Assembly (NCBI RefSeq): GCF_000003815.2
Contig: NC_049981.1
Span: forward strand, 15,730,132 to 15,778,577
DNA from: Branchiostoma floridae
Taxonomy: Eukaryota; Chordata; Leptocardii; Amphioxiformes; Branchiostomatidae
Direction: 5' to 3'
Length of the DNA stretch: 48,446 bases
The notes beneath the pieces are model-generated. The model worked only from the letters and a program-made list of their open reading frames with translations. It did no database searches and was not told where the DNA came from. The translations under genes were made by a program, and so were the position numbers. Numbering within the stretch: the first letter of the stretch is position 1; every line of letters begins with the position of its first letter. Below are positions 24,506-37,570 of this stretch, in pieces.

Positions 24506-24730
24506 GGTCCTATTAAATTTTCGGCATCGGATCTAACTGGGGTCGGTACACCAAGTAGTCCAGTGGGACCTCGGGCAGGGCTAAACTGTTGGAGGCAATA
24601 GGCACCGATCGACCGCCGGTCGGCCTCGCCAGCCAGAGGTCCTGCCATGTAATGCCTTCTTAGTTTAGTGCCTCGACAACTAATAGGGAGGTCCTATTAA
24701 ATTTTCGACTAAGGATTTACTGGGGTCGCT
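24506..24730. repeat. Direct repeat, spacing 184 bp
   Basis: The 18-bp word ggtcctattaaattttcg is identical at 24506-24523 and 24690-24707. Both copies continue with ggat-t-actggggtcg. The DNA between is GC-rich and shows no other clear similarity. It is either an old tandem duplication with a conserved core or two copies of a short element. Confidence 0.85.
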
Positions 24731-25105
24731 CGAGATCGCGACAGAAGTATGGATGGTGTCCCGGGTCGACGAATGTGCGCCTATGTTCAGCCCCCTGTCA
24801 CTTGATGGCCGGCGGGGTAGGGGGCATTTCAAACTGTCATTTGCCATTTGGCATAAGTAACGCACCAGCAACTTTTCAAGTACAAATAAGATACAGGATC
24901 CGAGGAATATGTCAACACCACTTTGCAGGTGTTTCGTCGTGAGGTCAAATCAGGCGACTTTCTATTACTCACCAACCATACTTTCCCGCCTTTCCCCCAA
25001 ACCTAGTAGCCGATTCCGATCAAGATGATACACCATGAAGAGTCGACGTTGAACATCTAGATAAGTTAAACTTCAAGCCCGTTAGGCAATGTATCCCCGT
25101 TCAGC

Positions 25106-25248
25106 TATCATACTCTGTCCAATTTTCAAATTGCATTTCCCCCATCGCCACGGGTAAGAACATAACGCCTTGTGTTGATCTCTCTGTCCTAATTTCAAAA
25201 TTGAAATCCTTCCATCTCTGCCGGCATAAGGACGTCAAATCTCGGGCA
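25106..25248. repeat. Diverged tandem duplication, unit about 69 bp
   Basis: ctctgtcc occurs at 25113 and 25182. Each is followed by aatttt-caaa-ttg, a-tc-ttcc, catc, cgg, taag and acg words in the same order. Two copies are visible. Confidence 0.7.
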
Positions 25249-25326
25249 TACAGGCGTTGTTAATGATAGGGGAAGGGCCAGGGCTTCCAAGCTTTCCACT
25301 AACGTGACAACGTGAAAATTACTCGT

Positions 25327-25460
25327 TACCTCCTGAACCCGGGATTGGAACCCGCGACCTCTGGGGCAACCCCTGCTCGGCTACGGGATCCCCGTACGAC
25401 TTCACAATTTTAACACGGCTTGGTAAAAATGATTGAACCCGAGACCCCGGGGCACTTTTG
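25327..25460 (-). repeat. tRNA-like fragment, possibly from a SINE
   Basis: On the minus strand, tagccgagcagg fits an A box (TRGYNNARNNGG) and is followed by gcgggttccaatcccg, a B-box/T-arm-like hairpin with one mismatch (GGTTCCAATCC). A second T-arm-like word, ctcgggttcaatc, lies about 100 bp away (25453-25428) in the same orientation, next to a shared tgccc-gggt word. A complete cloverleaf is not seen and the anticodon arm seems missing, so a tRNA-derived repeat is likelier than a functional tRNA gene. Confidence 0.35.
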
Positions 25461-28400
25461 TTTGATTTGAAGGGCTGAGGCGGCGCGCGTCCAACATGGC
25501 AATTTCGAAATGAGGACTTTTAATGGCTAGGCTGGAAAAACGCGAGCAACTCGCGGCCTGAGCACTGATCTAAACATGCACTGGCGGAAAATTGCCATCT
25601 GTAAACTGCCTGTGATAGGAGAAGGGGCCAGTGAATGTAAATCAGCCACTCCATTAACTGGACCGACTGCATGAATGTTGAGGAACATACTCGACGCTAA
25701 ACGGTAAAACTTCCACATGTGCTAGAATTTCTAGGTCTTCCTTTGCTATAAACCTTCCCCAATAATAAAATTGAGCGATCTTTATTGGTGGAATTTATTG
25801 AAAGCATAATTTTGAGGTTGATTTCACAAATTATCTACGTACGTTTTCGAGCGCGAATTTCGTATATACCCCAGTCCAGCTCCCCTCGTCCCAAAATTCA
25901 TCTATATTTCCGACCTGGCCTTGTGCCCCAAAGTTACCCAGCTCTTGCCCTAGGCAACAGTATGATATTGGTATTTCACTCCGAAGGTCGAGAAAATGGC
26001 GGTTTTAATGTAACAATTTGGAGATCAACGCTGTAGCTCATGAAGGCTGTCTATAATCAAAGGATCGCCGTGAACTGGTCTGTGTACTAGGAAATGATTG
26101 AGTCTCCGGACTCTGGGGTCTTGGCCCGGGTGGCTTTAAGGTCGCCCGGCCAGGGTCGTAAAAGAGCACTTGGAAAAATGAGGCGGAGTGTTGAAACATG
26201 TCATCTGAACTGAATACAGCGCGTTATTTGTAACCAATTCGCTCCTTGGCGACATCTTCAGGCCAATAGTTGACTTGTAAGACCTTGCAGTTACTGGGTG
26301 GGCAAGGCGGTAAGGGCTTCGCTTAGTTGCGTTCAAAGAGGCGCCGCTTCGCATGCACAGAGCGCTTTAGGAGAGCGTTTTGTGTTACAGCCGTAAAGGT
26401 TTTGAAGGGCGGTTTTGATTTATTTTGTTACCAAAATAGGAATTAGAATTGAACCTTTCAACATAGCTATGAAAGCGTAATGAGAATTCCCATAATTACG
26501 GATGTGCTGTTTCCATTTTGAGGCGACTTCATATTTGTCTGGCCGCCTAGCAACAACTTCACGCCGTCACAAGCCATCCATGATCCACATAACGTCGCCA
26601 CCGGAAAATCATGCCCAGCCCTTGGTATGGAGTGTGCGTCTAACACGTCATATATCTTCTCCCGTCTAGGTAACACAATGATTAAGGATGCCCCGTGCTC
26701 AGTGCTCCGAGGTTACCCCGGTCTATATCCACTGGTCCCATTTGGAAATGAGTCCTATCTGCTCTGCCATTACCCCAAGCCGACCCCTCCCCCCTTGGGT
26801 GATGACACGGGCGCCGCTGGAAGACCGGCCTCGGTAATAGGAGAAACATTTGGGCTCGGCTCGAGCCGCGACCTGCCGTAATGGCACAGCTACCGGTGAT
26901 AATTACCCAGGAGAATTCGACTGTACTATAGACACACATGCGGAGACTTGCACGGCTACAAAGCGGGGTTGACTTACATAAAAGAACACAAAGATGGCCA
27001 TAAAATGTAAAGAAAAAAGCACATTACGGTGTTACTCTCACATTGAGAGCTTATAGAATTTTCTTCAGGCACCAATGTAGAGTATAACAGCTGATTCGAT
27101 ATGAAAGGGGGGATTCGTTTACAATGCCCTGCTTCTAGATGCGTCTTCCTTACCCCACCAGGCGCAATAAAGTGCATTCCCTGAGTATAGGACGTTCCCT
27201 TATCGTTAGAACCTTTTATCATCATTATCATAAGAACCTTGCGATGCATTTGTAAAGTAGTAATGATAGGTGTGCTCTGTTTTACACCACCTATGGCCTA
27301 TAACATTCACTTAACATCTTCTGCCACTTCTACCCTTTATAAACGACTGTTCGTAGAGCTCACGGTCCACATGAGACTTCACGACAAATTTTTCACCCGA
27401 TTCTTCCTCGCTTTTCTCGAAGACGATAAGATCTCAGCCCTCGGCCCCTGAGAAATAATAACTGATGGAATCCCTGCGATGATTTCGCTATCGTATATAG
27501 CCATTTTCTCTGAGGGATATAAGACAATAACTCCATCATGTCACATTGCCCGCCTATCTGTCGAGACTCAGTCTTAATAGTATTATCTACAAGACCTTTG
27601 CACTGACATTCCTATCTTAGGAGACAATGGGTGTTATCTGTTAGGCGAGTGATATTATAGGAGAGCTTAGATAAACGTCACGAAGACACCTGTTGGATCT
27701 TAACTTAAAGGCAACTTACAAACTTTTGCAAATTATGCGATGTGTCTTTTTGTGGTATAGGTAAAAAGGTAAATGTCGTTTTATAGCCTATTTGAGGCAT
27801 TAGTGGACGTGGGATTTTATCCACTGTGGCTTGGGCTTGCAGTACCGGACATTCTTACCTCCCATTGCCTTTACCTACCCAACCTAAATTAGGTACCCTG
27901 TCTTAGCTTTCCTAAGTACATACGTTCATGTCGTTTTGGAAGATGTGTAAACGTCAGGCACATATTGAAGTTTATCAGCATGATCATGAAGGTTCATCTG
28001 TGTTGGTACGGCATTTCACTCTTCAGAGCAGTCGAGGTGTCTCAAAAGACCAGGGGAGTTGTGGAAACTTTGGTGAGTGAAATCATTGTGTGTTTGGAAA
28101 AGTTTCCCTTGTATAGTTTATATCGTTGTGTTTTTTTTTTTATTACAACAGAATCAAGCATCGGCCTTTCGCTGAACTTGCTAACTGGATGATGTGTTCC
28201 GTCCCTCCCGACCAGCTTGTGCCAGAGCTCCAGTATCTGGTAGATCGTGTTAACTAGACCGGGCTGTCCCGGAGGTACCGAAAAGCTGGAGTTGATCTTC
28301 TCTAGCGGTCTCCCACCCTGCTCGGTGGATTTGCTTGTTCAATTTACGACTCCAAGCCCACCGATGTCCCTCTTGGGGGAACTCGGTGCGTGGAATTGAT

Positions 28401-28968
28401 CACGACCGCTTATCTTCTCCCAGCAAGTCTGCGCGAAATGGCCGGGCTGGTGCGGTGGGGAGGGGGGCGAGGATTAGGTAGGGGAACATGGGGTCATCGG
28501 CGCCACGGCCAAGCAAATATACCGAAAAATTAAACTGCTGTCCGAGCGGAACCGTTCATATAGATCCGGGCGCGTGAGGAGAAAGAGGTGTGAAATTGGA
28601 AAGAAAAACGGGCACAGTTCGCTTGGAATCAGCCCGCCAGCTTGTTAGCCCGCACAGGGGTATTTATCAGACGATACTGAGAGGGATGGGCGAAGATTAC
28701 GGACATGGCATGAGAGAGCGCGCGCCCATAACCGCCGTCTGAGATAAGGAGCTCTGCCTTTTCACTGACAGGACAGATTGTACAGAACCATCCATCTCAA
28801 CACGAACCCAGGCGATATAATGAGGCTATGGGCGCGCGAGGATTGGACACGCCGGGGAGAGTTGGGCGTGAGGGTCGGGAGTCTCGTCCAACCGTGGGTC
28901 ACGGGTCAGCGAGAGGGGTGCGCCACAAATTGCTTGATGCCCGCGCCAGCCATTCTGAACCCGAAGCG
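25461..28968. other. Intron segment without recognised features
   Basis: AT-rich and CpG-rich patches alternate (GC-rich at about 26100-26350, 26700-26880 and 28200-28950). Short frames in the GC-rich parts have no domain. A T-rich run is near 28131-28142. Confidence 0.45.
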
Positions 28969-29094
28969 GAAAATCGGACCAAAGTGTGGTAAATAAAAAC
29001 GACGCAGGCAGAAAATCTGACCAAACTGCGGTAAATAAAGAGAGACTTCGCCGTGAAATCGGGCCAAAGTACGGTGAATCATCCTCTTTGTACC
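28969..29094. repeat. Three-copy minisatellite, unit 42 bp
   Basis: Copies begin at 28969 (gaaaatcggaccaaag), 29011 (gaaaatctgaccaaac) and 29053 (gtgaaatcgggccaaag), exactly 42 bp apart, each with a ggta/tgaat(a) word. Because 42 is a multiple of three, a minus-strand frame of 106 codons (29146-28826) contains a 14-residue repeat with the core WSDF. No protein family is recognised. Confidence 0.85.
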
Positions 29095-32052
29095 GCCGGT
29101 CTTTATCGACCTTATCGGTGGTCAGCAGTTTGATGGGGTGGCACACAGTGGGCGTTGAGTCTCCGAATGCGGGGACATGTTTACTGCCATACTTTCAGCA
29201 GACGTGAAATATACGGCAAGCATGTCTCTCTAAGTAGGAGGTATTTTTCAACTTTATCGTCTCGACTCTTCCGCTCTGGTGGCGCTTGGCCAACTCACGG
29301 TAACAATCGTGACTAAATTTATCTTAAATGTCGTCATTCTGTGGCGTTTGAGCGAGCCTGCGAGGATTGGGAAGGAGCATACACTGGCCCAGGTTATAAA
29401 AACAAGTTTGCAGAATCAACAAAACTGTCGGTGAAATACGTTTATCAACCCGTGCGGCAAATCAACTTCCGTCCCCCACCGAATCCTTATCTCTAATTCC
29501 CAGTTAAGACCGCCATGACGATTTTATCTACAAGCTCTATTCCCGTCTATTGCACACCATTGATACACAAAAGATCGCACAAATCCGTTGACAATACGAC
29601 TGACATATCTTGAAAAGTTGATTTCTTCCCCCAACAGACTACACAAGAGATGTCCAAACCGCCATACTTGTATACTGCGACGCGCACTTCTCAGCAATTT
29701 CGGATCCCTCTCTTAGGGAGTGATTCAAACGTGTTAACCTAAACGAACCTGACAAAGCAGACGTACGTTCTATCAGATGTAACCCCATAAGCACTTTTTA
29801 ACACATAGCCGAACACTTTTTTTACGCATGGGGAAAAGCAACAAAAAACGTCAGCAGAAGTTTCTGGCTGTGAACCTGAAGTGAATTTATCTCTGACACC
29901 TAGTCCCATGCGGCCTGCACGGTAGAAATATTTTGGCAATATTTTTTCCGATATGACATATACAGTAAGGTCAGATCTTTCAATAAATGGTGGCGGAGAG
30001 TTGATGGCTCATCGCCGTCTTAACCGGAACCGACAGGCCGAAGCCGAAACTGTCCGTCTTTAATGGAAAGAGACTGAAAAAGGTTGCCCTGTCTGGAAGA
30101 ATACAAGTCTTTAGTTTGGACTCTTTTCAGGTCATGGCTAAGTTAAATTTGCGTGATTAATCATATTTGTCCTTGATGTGAAGAAAGTGTAACTTTTATG
30201 CATATGTATAGCATATTTATATCATTCAAATAACAACGCAGGTATCAAGCAAAGAAAGGGCAGACCATAAAGAATCCTGACCAGGATGATACGTGTGGTG
30301 GCTACAGGTTGGCGACAAAGTTGAGCTTACCTTTGTTTATATATAACACCAATGGTTAAACAATATGACAGTTTTAGTGAAGAATAAAGTGTAACTATTA
30401 CTGTTTTTAGCATTCCGATAAGTAAACTACGATAAGAAAGTAACAGACTTGTGCCTCCTAATACATTCGGCTGTTCATCAATTATGTAAAAAATTTTATA
30501 GCATTAATTTGTAAACTAGGATTATACCAGCCCGTAAAGTGATATTGAATAAACAAGAATAGAATTGAAAATTATTATATTTCTGATGTTTCCAAAATGC
30601 ACCACTTCATATCGCATGATAAAACCACACCAAACATTGCATACTCCTAATCTATATTACAACAACGTGTTAAGCAAAGGCCTGTAGGTCGTATCAAAAG
30701 GTCTTTTGAAACGAACTGACACCGGCGTGGTCTCATATACTATATTATCTTCTCCAAATTGAAGAGAGAGTTTTTCTATGAGCGCTCTGGAAGCCCAACT
30801 AGTGTGTCCCGGCTAACAAAAGCTATCACTGCCTCTCCCCTCAACATCTGCACTCGGAATAGAGTTCATTCCCGCTACCATATAGGTGGATCTATTCAGC
30901 GCTACCAGAGTCATCTATCTTGGGTGTCAGTGCGCCGTGCGTGACTTAATACTCGCCTAATTGGACGAGATGGGTAGAAGAAAGACTGAACAAAACCTGG
31001 TTGTGTGGGACCAGGCCTTTACAATTCTGGCACGGGTCTCCGGGGAACGCGTGCTGCCCAGGGTATTAAACTTCTACCGGTGGAACTTTCAATAAAGCCA
31101 CGATACACGACAGCAAGGAAGAAATATGTGCATAGCCTCGCCACGCAGTCAGCTTGAGGTAGCTATCAAATACAAAGGCATTGGCACTTTTCCTAAAGGG
31201 AGCCCTGTTTTGAGCCTTGGATTTTGTTTTAGATTGCAGTACATATTTTGCCACATACATGTTGAATCTTCAATCAGCTAGGAAGAAATGTGTTACACAG
31301 CCCTCCTTCGTAGTTGGAGTTAGGTTCGGTATATACTTTTTCTACAGAGCCCTTGTCTTTGAGGCTAAGCTAACGTGGTTTAAACTGCAAGCACTATGTT
31401 TGCCATATATCTTTAACCAGCTAGTAAGAGATATATACAACGTCTCGCTTCGCAGTCTGTTCATCGGATATGAAGATATCTACTAGGGAACATTTGGAAG
31501 TTTTCTTACAGAAACCTGTGTTTGCGGCGTACCTAGCTTGGTTTGGAATACATGTAGTACTGTAAGTACTATTCTGTCAAATGGTTTAAACCAGATAGAT
31601 AATTCATATCCGTGCAATTTTGATTTACCTCAACACTAGAAAACAAATGATGACATCACTATCAAAGACTGGGCCAATTTCTGTACAATGTAGGGCACCA
31701 AGACACCACGATGCCGTATCTTAAGGTTTCCACTAACCTCAAGCCAGTCTTCTATCGCCGATTTCTGCGTGATCCAAAGACATCATGTAGCCATACCATG
31801 TCACCTTCTTAAAACGAAGCATCTTGAAGACTCTATATAGTCTACATGTATCTTAACTTACTGTGATAGTCGTAAAAGTGAGACCTTCGCCTTGAAAATG
31901 ATATTCCTACCATACCTGTAAGGGTTGTGATATGCCTAAGTTTTGCTATTCGCTGTGGCTGTAAAGAAATCCGTCATAATGTCTTCACCAATTGAAAATG
32001 TTGCGCAGCATAGGTGGCTCAGTCTTAACCATTACACATTTATATGCTGAGG
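29095..32052. other. Intron segment without recognised features
   Basis: Mixed, largely AT-rich sequence. No exon-like frames, clear repeats or dense motif clusters were seen. Confidence 0.45.
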
Positions 32053-32238
32053 CCCCCTTTCTACTAGACGGCGATCGCTGAGCGACTATACAGCGATCAA
32101 AATAGGATTGTGATGCAAGATGTATGACTTAAATGTCAACAGAAGAAACAAAATGTTGAAAAATATCTCTCAAACGTTTGGTCACGTATCGGTCGCTCAG
32201 CGGTCGTACTGCGGGCGCAGCCTCCTGTGGAAAGGGGG
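32053..32238. mobile_element. Small inverted-repeat element (MITE-like)
   Basis: The left end ccccctttc (32053-32061) is the exact inverse of gaaaggggg (32230-32238). Further in, gatcgctgagcgac (32073-32086) matches the inverse of gtcgctcagcggtc (32192-32205) at 13 of 14 positions. The element is about 186 bp and carries no coding sequence. I could not identify a target-site duplication, so the superfamily is open. Confidence 0.6.
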
Positions 32239-34179
32239 TTGTAATGATTCTCCGCAAGGTGGCATACAATTATATGCGTGCAGGATTGAAGGAGAAATAG
32301 CGCCAACCCAGGAAAAAAATGTCTTAACTTCTGAGTCGAAGTCGCATGTAAAAACCAAGAAATGTGAGTAGCAATAAAGCGTACTCAAAAAACATTCAGC
32401 CGTGGAAATTGCTACAAGGATATTTACAATGCAACGTACATGCAACCTATCGCTTAATGTAGTTTTTAATGAAATGCGCAAGAAGGAACAACAAAAAAAC
32501 GAGCTATGAAAAAAGAAAAAAAGTTGTGGACCTTCTATGGGCGACAAATGGTCCAGATCGAATTCATCGGGCGGATGGACGGGACCGAAGAAGGGGTCGG
32601 CGGGACGGGCGGGCGCAGGAACACATGGGGCCGCCGGGCGGGCTGCGGACGAGCGGCTCTGGCTTCTATGTTCCCCGCTTTGCACTACGCCAACATAATA
32701 AAAACACGGGGTTCACAAAAACGGATAGGCGGGATGGAAGTGATCTTTAAATGTGGATGACGTTATTAAAGCATTTTATGACAAGTGCATGCGAGTTTAT
32801 CTAATAATGTTTCCAATGATTTTACCCATTATGGTTCAACAATACATGTAATGCTCAACGTTTAAACTATTCAACAGGCCATATATATGTGTCCATACTG
32901 AATATGAAACAATATCTTTTACATAAAAACCAGCATGAATGCCTTTCTATTAAACATCTACATTATACTCTAACAGTGCGTGTTTGTTATTTTCTACCAT
33001 GTCTATTTTCTTCTATAGCAAGATGCACATAGTAGACGAAAATGCATAATCATATCGAATAGTGTCGCCCAGTCTAAGGCCCTCGCTTTTGAGTAGCTAC
33101 GATGGATGCACACGGGTTAACTAGTGTATAGCAACTATAAAAATCACAAAGAACTATTGTGATGGTTTCGTACAACAACGACATCATTAGGGAGACCAAC
33201 GACCTTCTAAGACGGTGGACATTAAATGATAATGATTCTGATTGACAACACACGAACTTGCACAGATAGGTCGTTCATGCGTCGTAAACACAAACGTCAA
33301 TCTTATTTTACAAAGTATGAATTATATTCAATCTTTACGATGATGATTTGAGAATATTTATCTATTAACCAACGGAATTCAACTCATTTACGATATAATT
33401 AAGGACCTAGTATTACTCTATGTACGGCCTTTTCTAAGATGTTTTTAAATGACCCACCGTCAGTCTATCTATATAGGGTAAGACTCTAATCGTTAGGTAT
33501 CCAGGCGTAACCGTGTTTTCTCCGTTTGAAATGACATTACAACCCGACGTTTCACCCCGCAAAACCTACAAACGCACTCCAGCCGGAAAAATATAAAAAC
33601 AAACGAATTGAATCACACATACAGCGCCCATACTGTCCGGCCATGATCGTTACTTTAACGACACCGTCCAGTAAGAGAGCTTAGCCGAACCCACAGTCTA
33701 CACGCGACGTTTTACTCCATTTTAGACTGAGTGAGGGATTACGCCTTGTTACTCTAACGGTCTGGAATATAAAAATCTTGATTGAATTAAACGGGCGCGT
33801 ACGTATGGCCAGACCTGTTTTGTTTTTATGGGAGAATAAAGTGCCCATGTTGGGGTAGAGTGGTGGTGTAAATACGGCCTCTGCTAATGGGAGTTGACAC
33901 AGTCTTACCGAAGGGCCAGGTGGAATGTAATCATGTCTTGCGTGTTGACATCACGGGTGTGGTAACAGAATTTAGCAGACGAGACGAGCTGTAGGTCAGC
34001 TAACCCGAACGGCAACCCTGGATGATTAGAGCCGGGATGAACGTTGCCAGGATAGCCTTTTGAAAATTAGTCATAATTTGGGAGGCCGTCTAGCGTACCG
34101 TACAATCAGTGGTACCATCTCAGCACAGATCAACAGGAGAGGACGGGACACAGACGTGCATCTGATGATGCTTCACTTT
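32239..34179. other. Intron segment without recognised features
   Basis: A GC-rich patch at about 32560-32660 gives opposed frames with no domain. The rest is AT-rich. Nothing else is supported. Confidence 0.45.
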
Positions 34180-34720
34180 CTGTTGTTTCAATACGAGACG
34201 GTAATTATGGAAAGATCATGAGGCTTTCTTCAATGTTTAGAATTAAACAATATATGCTAGTTCAGACTCTGATGTTTTAATACGATACATTCATTACCAA
34301 TCATATTGAAGGTTGTTTTCAATATTTGAAAGAAAACAATGAATGATGGTTTAGACTCCGTATTTACAACACAAGATGTCAAATAAAGAAACAGTCTGAG
34401 CCTTGTTATCAACGTTTGAAAGAAAATGTATTTTAATTTAGACTGTTCTGATACGAGATGATAAACATAAAACGATTTGAGGCTTCTTTATATTGATGGA
34501 AAGAAAAAGAATTGTTAGCAGGCCATCTTGTTTGAATACGAGGCGTGAATTATGGAGAGATTCAAATGCTTTTTTAATGTTACGAATTTGTACAATGAAT
34601 AACAATTCAAAAGCTCTTGTTGAAATACAAGATATCCGTTATGGAAAAACTATGAGGCTATTTTCAATAATAATATTTGAATGAAAACAATAAAAATTCA
34701 TATTCTCTTCGTATACGAAG
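34180..34720. repeat. Diverged minisatellite, about six units of 82-89 bp
   Basis: An anchor resembling aatacgag recurs at 34190, 34279, 34368, 34450, 34535, 34624 and 34711, giving spacings of 89, 89, 82, 85, 89 and 87. Within each unit other words recur in order: taattatgga or similar, tgaggct, ttcaatgttt/atttgaa, aaagaaaa and, in the first three, ttagact. Copies share perhaps half to two thirds of their bases by eye, so the array is old. The first unit also shares ttctgttgttt with the repeat at 23138-23515. Confidence 0.8.
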
Positions 34721-37300
34721 TTTTCATAACATTTCAGATTTCAAACTTGTTAAAGTTTTAAACTTTTGAAGTGTTCAAGTATATAAAAGCACTTGACATG
34801 TCGAACATTGTTTTCAATGACAGTCACAAACAAACGCCGTATACGATTGTGGTTTGTCACCTGTTCTATGTAAAAGCTGACAGAAACGTGTACATAAAGT
34901 ACGATATGGACAAAATGATAATTCTGCCCAAATATCATATAAAAATACACAAATATGATAAAGTATAACAAGCATTGTTGATTGTTCATCTTATTTCATC
35001 AAACCAGGGATTTTTTGTCACAGTTTCATATTTCGAATGTTATGGTAGTGAATGCATTCACATCTAAAACTCTGCGTGCAAATAGTTTTGACTACCGATA
35101 TAAGCAAATGTCCGAATGGATCTCGAGTTGAGGCAAACACTTAAGAAGCTGTCTTTGTCTTCCTTAAGTTCAGTTGACAAATAGAAGGAAGGCGAAATGA
35201 CATCTGTTGCAAGCACCAAGGTCTTGAAGAATTCCCTTCTCAAGTCGTGAACCATTAAGGCGCGGTTCGATACGGGTAGGGCTTCCCCCTTAAATCTCCA
35301 AGTTCGATCGCACGTCGCAGTTAAACAAAGATAGAAGTGGAATTAACACCATTGTCTTCACTCCCCATTTGCATGTTGCTGCTGAAAGGTACACCATTTA
35401 CCGGTAATCGAACTAACGGTCGTTCTGGGTTTGGCGGGAAACCCCTCTTGACTGGCGCTAACCTAACTCCTCAAAAATCTATTAATGCCCTCCTATTGTT
35501 GGCGCTAGATTAGGGCTTGATGGCGATTTAGACGTACGCTAAGCCCGGTTAAAACCCCTTAAACCGCTTTGTCACGCTCCGAGCCTTAAACGAGCTCGCG
35601 CAGATTTGGAGGAATTGTCGACTTCAGAGGAGGACATTTCACCCTTGGAAATTAACACATTCCAGTCGATTGCACTGCCAGTCTTCATCTGCTTCGTTCT
35701 AGGAAAAGAGAGGAGCTAGCTAGCTGTTTCTTCTGTGTCTGACCGTCGCGTTTGTTTCTCTTAGAGGCGAGAACAAAGAAAGCCTTGGTTACGGAGGAGA
35801 TTGAATTGATCAAAAAGTACACAAACAAAACGAAATTCCACAAGCTGAAACATCTACCTTTGCAGTGAAAGTTGTAAAATATATATATATCAACAACCGA
35901 TCACACGTTAGCTGTACTACAAATTCCATATACGTAGGTGCGTAGCGTGTGTGACCATACCAATTAAACGATCAGCAAAACTGTTCCAATGCAATATTCA
36001 TATGTTTGCAAAGTATTTTGCTATCTTTGCACAAAAACGATAACGTGGGAAAAGACAACTTTGAATCCAATCCGATAGACTTAAACATAACACCAAAACT
36101 TTGCGTCAGCATATTTTTCTCTGAACTCTTGTTAAAGTCAGTCAAAAATCGAATAAAATGGTCAAATCCTGTTTATAATACGCAGACGACAGCACGTATA
36201 AGTCAAAGGTTGAAAGCAATTGTGCAACGTCATGAAAACAACAAGTAAATAAAGTGAAAGTACGTCCATCATGTGATTTGAGTATGACTCAGCTTACTCT
36301 TATACAACTACATGTACTTCTCTGCTGATACAAGAAGAAGAAGAAGACATTGTGGATCATCTCTCCCAATCACAACATAATAGATAAAGTAATAGAAAAT
36401 GCTGATAAAGCAATACAAAACCTACGCCAGTAGTAATTAATGACTGTACTATAATGAAATTATGAGTTAATTTAGTTGCGTTCATTCGGTAAATAAATGA
36501 CTCTTAGAAGATGCTACACGCCTGGTATTTTTTCACATCTAAAATCGTATTGGCTTCAATATTTCGCATGCAATGAGATTGGTGTACAAAATCTTACCAT
36601 TTTCTTGCACGTGACTTGGTCAAATATCTCCCATGACAGTTTTGTAACTTGAAGTAGAAGACAATGTTCACTTTATTTTAGACTGTAGTTTATATAGTAA
36701 ATATTGAAATATTCCTTTCATCACATCATAGGAACGTTTCCTAACATAATGTCTTAAATTCTGAAAACTCCCTGTGCGTTTTGACCATAATATATTATAC
36801 AAACTCATCTCAAGCTGTGTTTTCAACGTCACCAAGAGACGAGAAGAATTTTTAGAATAGTTTTAGAAACCACGTATATTTCTTAGAGTAGTATAAGAAG
36901 TCTTGTGACTATATCTGTGTGCCAGTACCCAGCCCGATCGAAAGGGCAAGAATAAAGGCTATATCATCAGTTCTAATCTTACTTTTGTATGTCATAATCT
37001 TTCCACAACTTTTGCTGATAATAGATACACAGTTTCTGATGCTTACCTCACAGCAAATCGCCATGCAGAGTTTTTGAGAGATCTAGAGGTCCTCACAAAC
37101 AATAATAGAGGCGCGTGGCGGCGTCATGCTTGAGCGGGAGTCCCGCCCTCCACATGTTGAGCCGTCACATGGAAGTGTAACCCTACCACGCCCCTACACA
37201 CTTACACACAGGCCCAGGATGAAATGAGCTGTAGCGGTGGTCTGTTTCAAGCGTGTTCACTGATTCACAACTCGGTGACAAGTGGCTGAAACATTATCGC
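34721..37300. other. AT-rich intron with simple repeats
   Basis: It holds an agctagctagct palindrome at 35714-35725, a TA run at about 35878-35890 and an AAG run at about 36332-36347. No exon-like frame was seen. Confidence 0.5.
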
Positions 37301-37365
37301 TTTCCCGCCCAACAAGATGGCGGCCAGAAATGCTCCTATCGTCTGATTTTTGGCGCGCGCGGGAA
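37301..37365. promoter_or_regulatory. Candidate E2F/YY1 element
   Basis: TTTCCCGCC (37301-37309) is an E2F match and AAGATGGCGGC (37314-37324) a YY1 match. The site ttttggcgcgcgcgggaaa (37347-37365) is a near-symmetric E2F-type sequence. Such grouping is typical of TATA-less, cell-cycle-type promoters. No first exon was recognised on either strand. Confidence 0.4.
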
Positions 37366-37530
37366 ATATGAGGAAAACGATTGCATCTGTGTCGGTTTTC
37401 TGTCAGAAAATTCATTAACGTAATCTCACAGTCTAGCTGATCGAAAACTGATTAAAATAGTCTTAAGGTTTGTAAAAGAGAAAGTAGCAACTTAAATTAT
37501 GTGCCCTGTGTATTGTATAAACAAGGTGGT

Positions 37531-37570
37531 TAAAAGTCATAGAATGATTCTAAAAATCATAGAATGATTC
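37531..37570. repeat. Tandem 20-bp repeat, two copies
   Basis: taaaa(g/a)tcatagaatgattc occurs twice head to tail (37531-37550 and 37551-37570) with one difference, so the duplication is recent. Confidence 0.95.

Noticed and set aside
24385-24871. Two minus-strand frames sharing the peptide ENLIGP
   Set aside because: The shared peptide simply reflects the direct repeat at 24506 and 24690.
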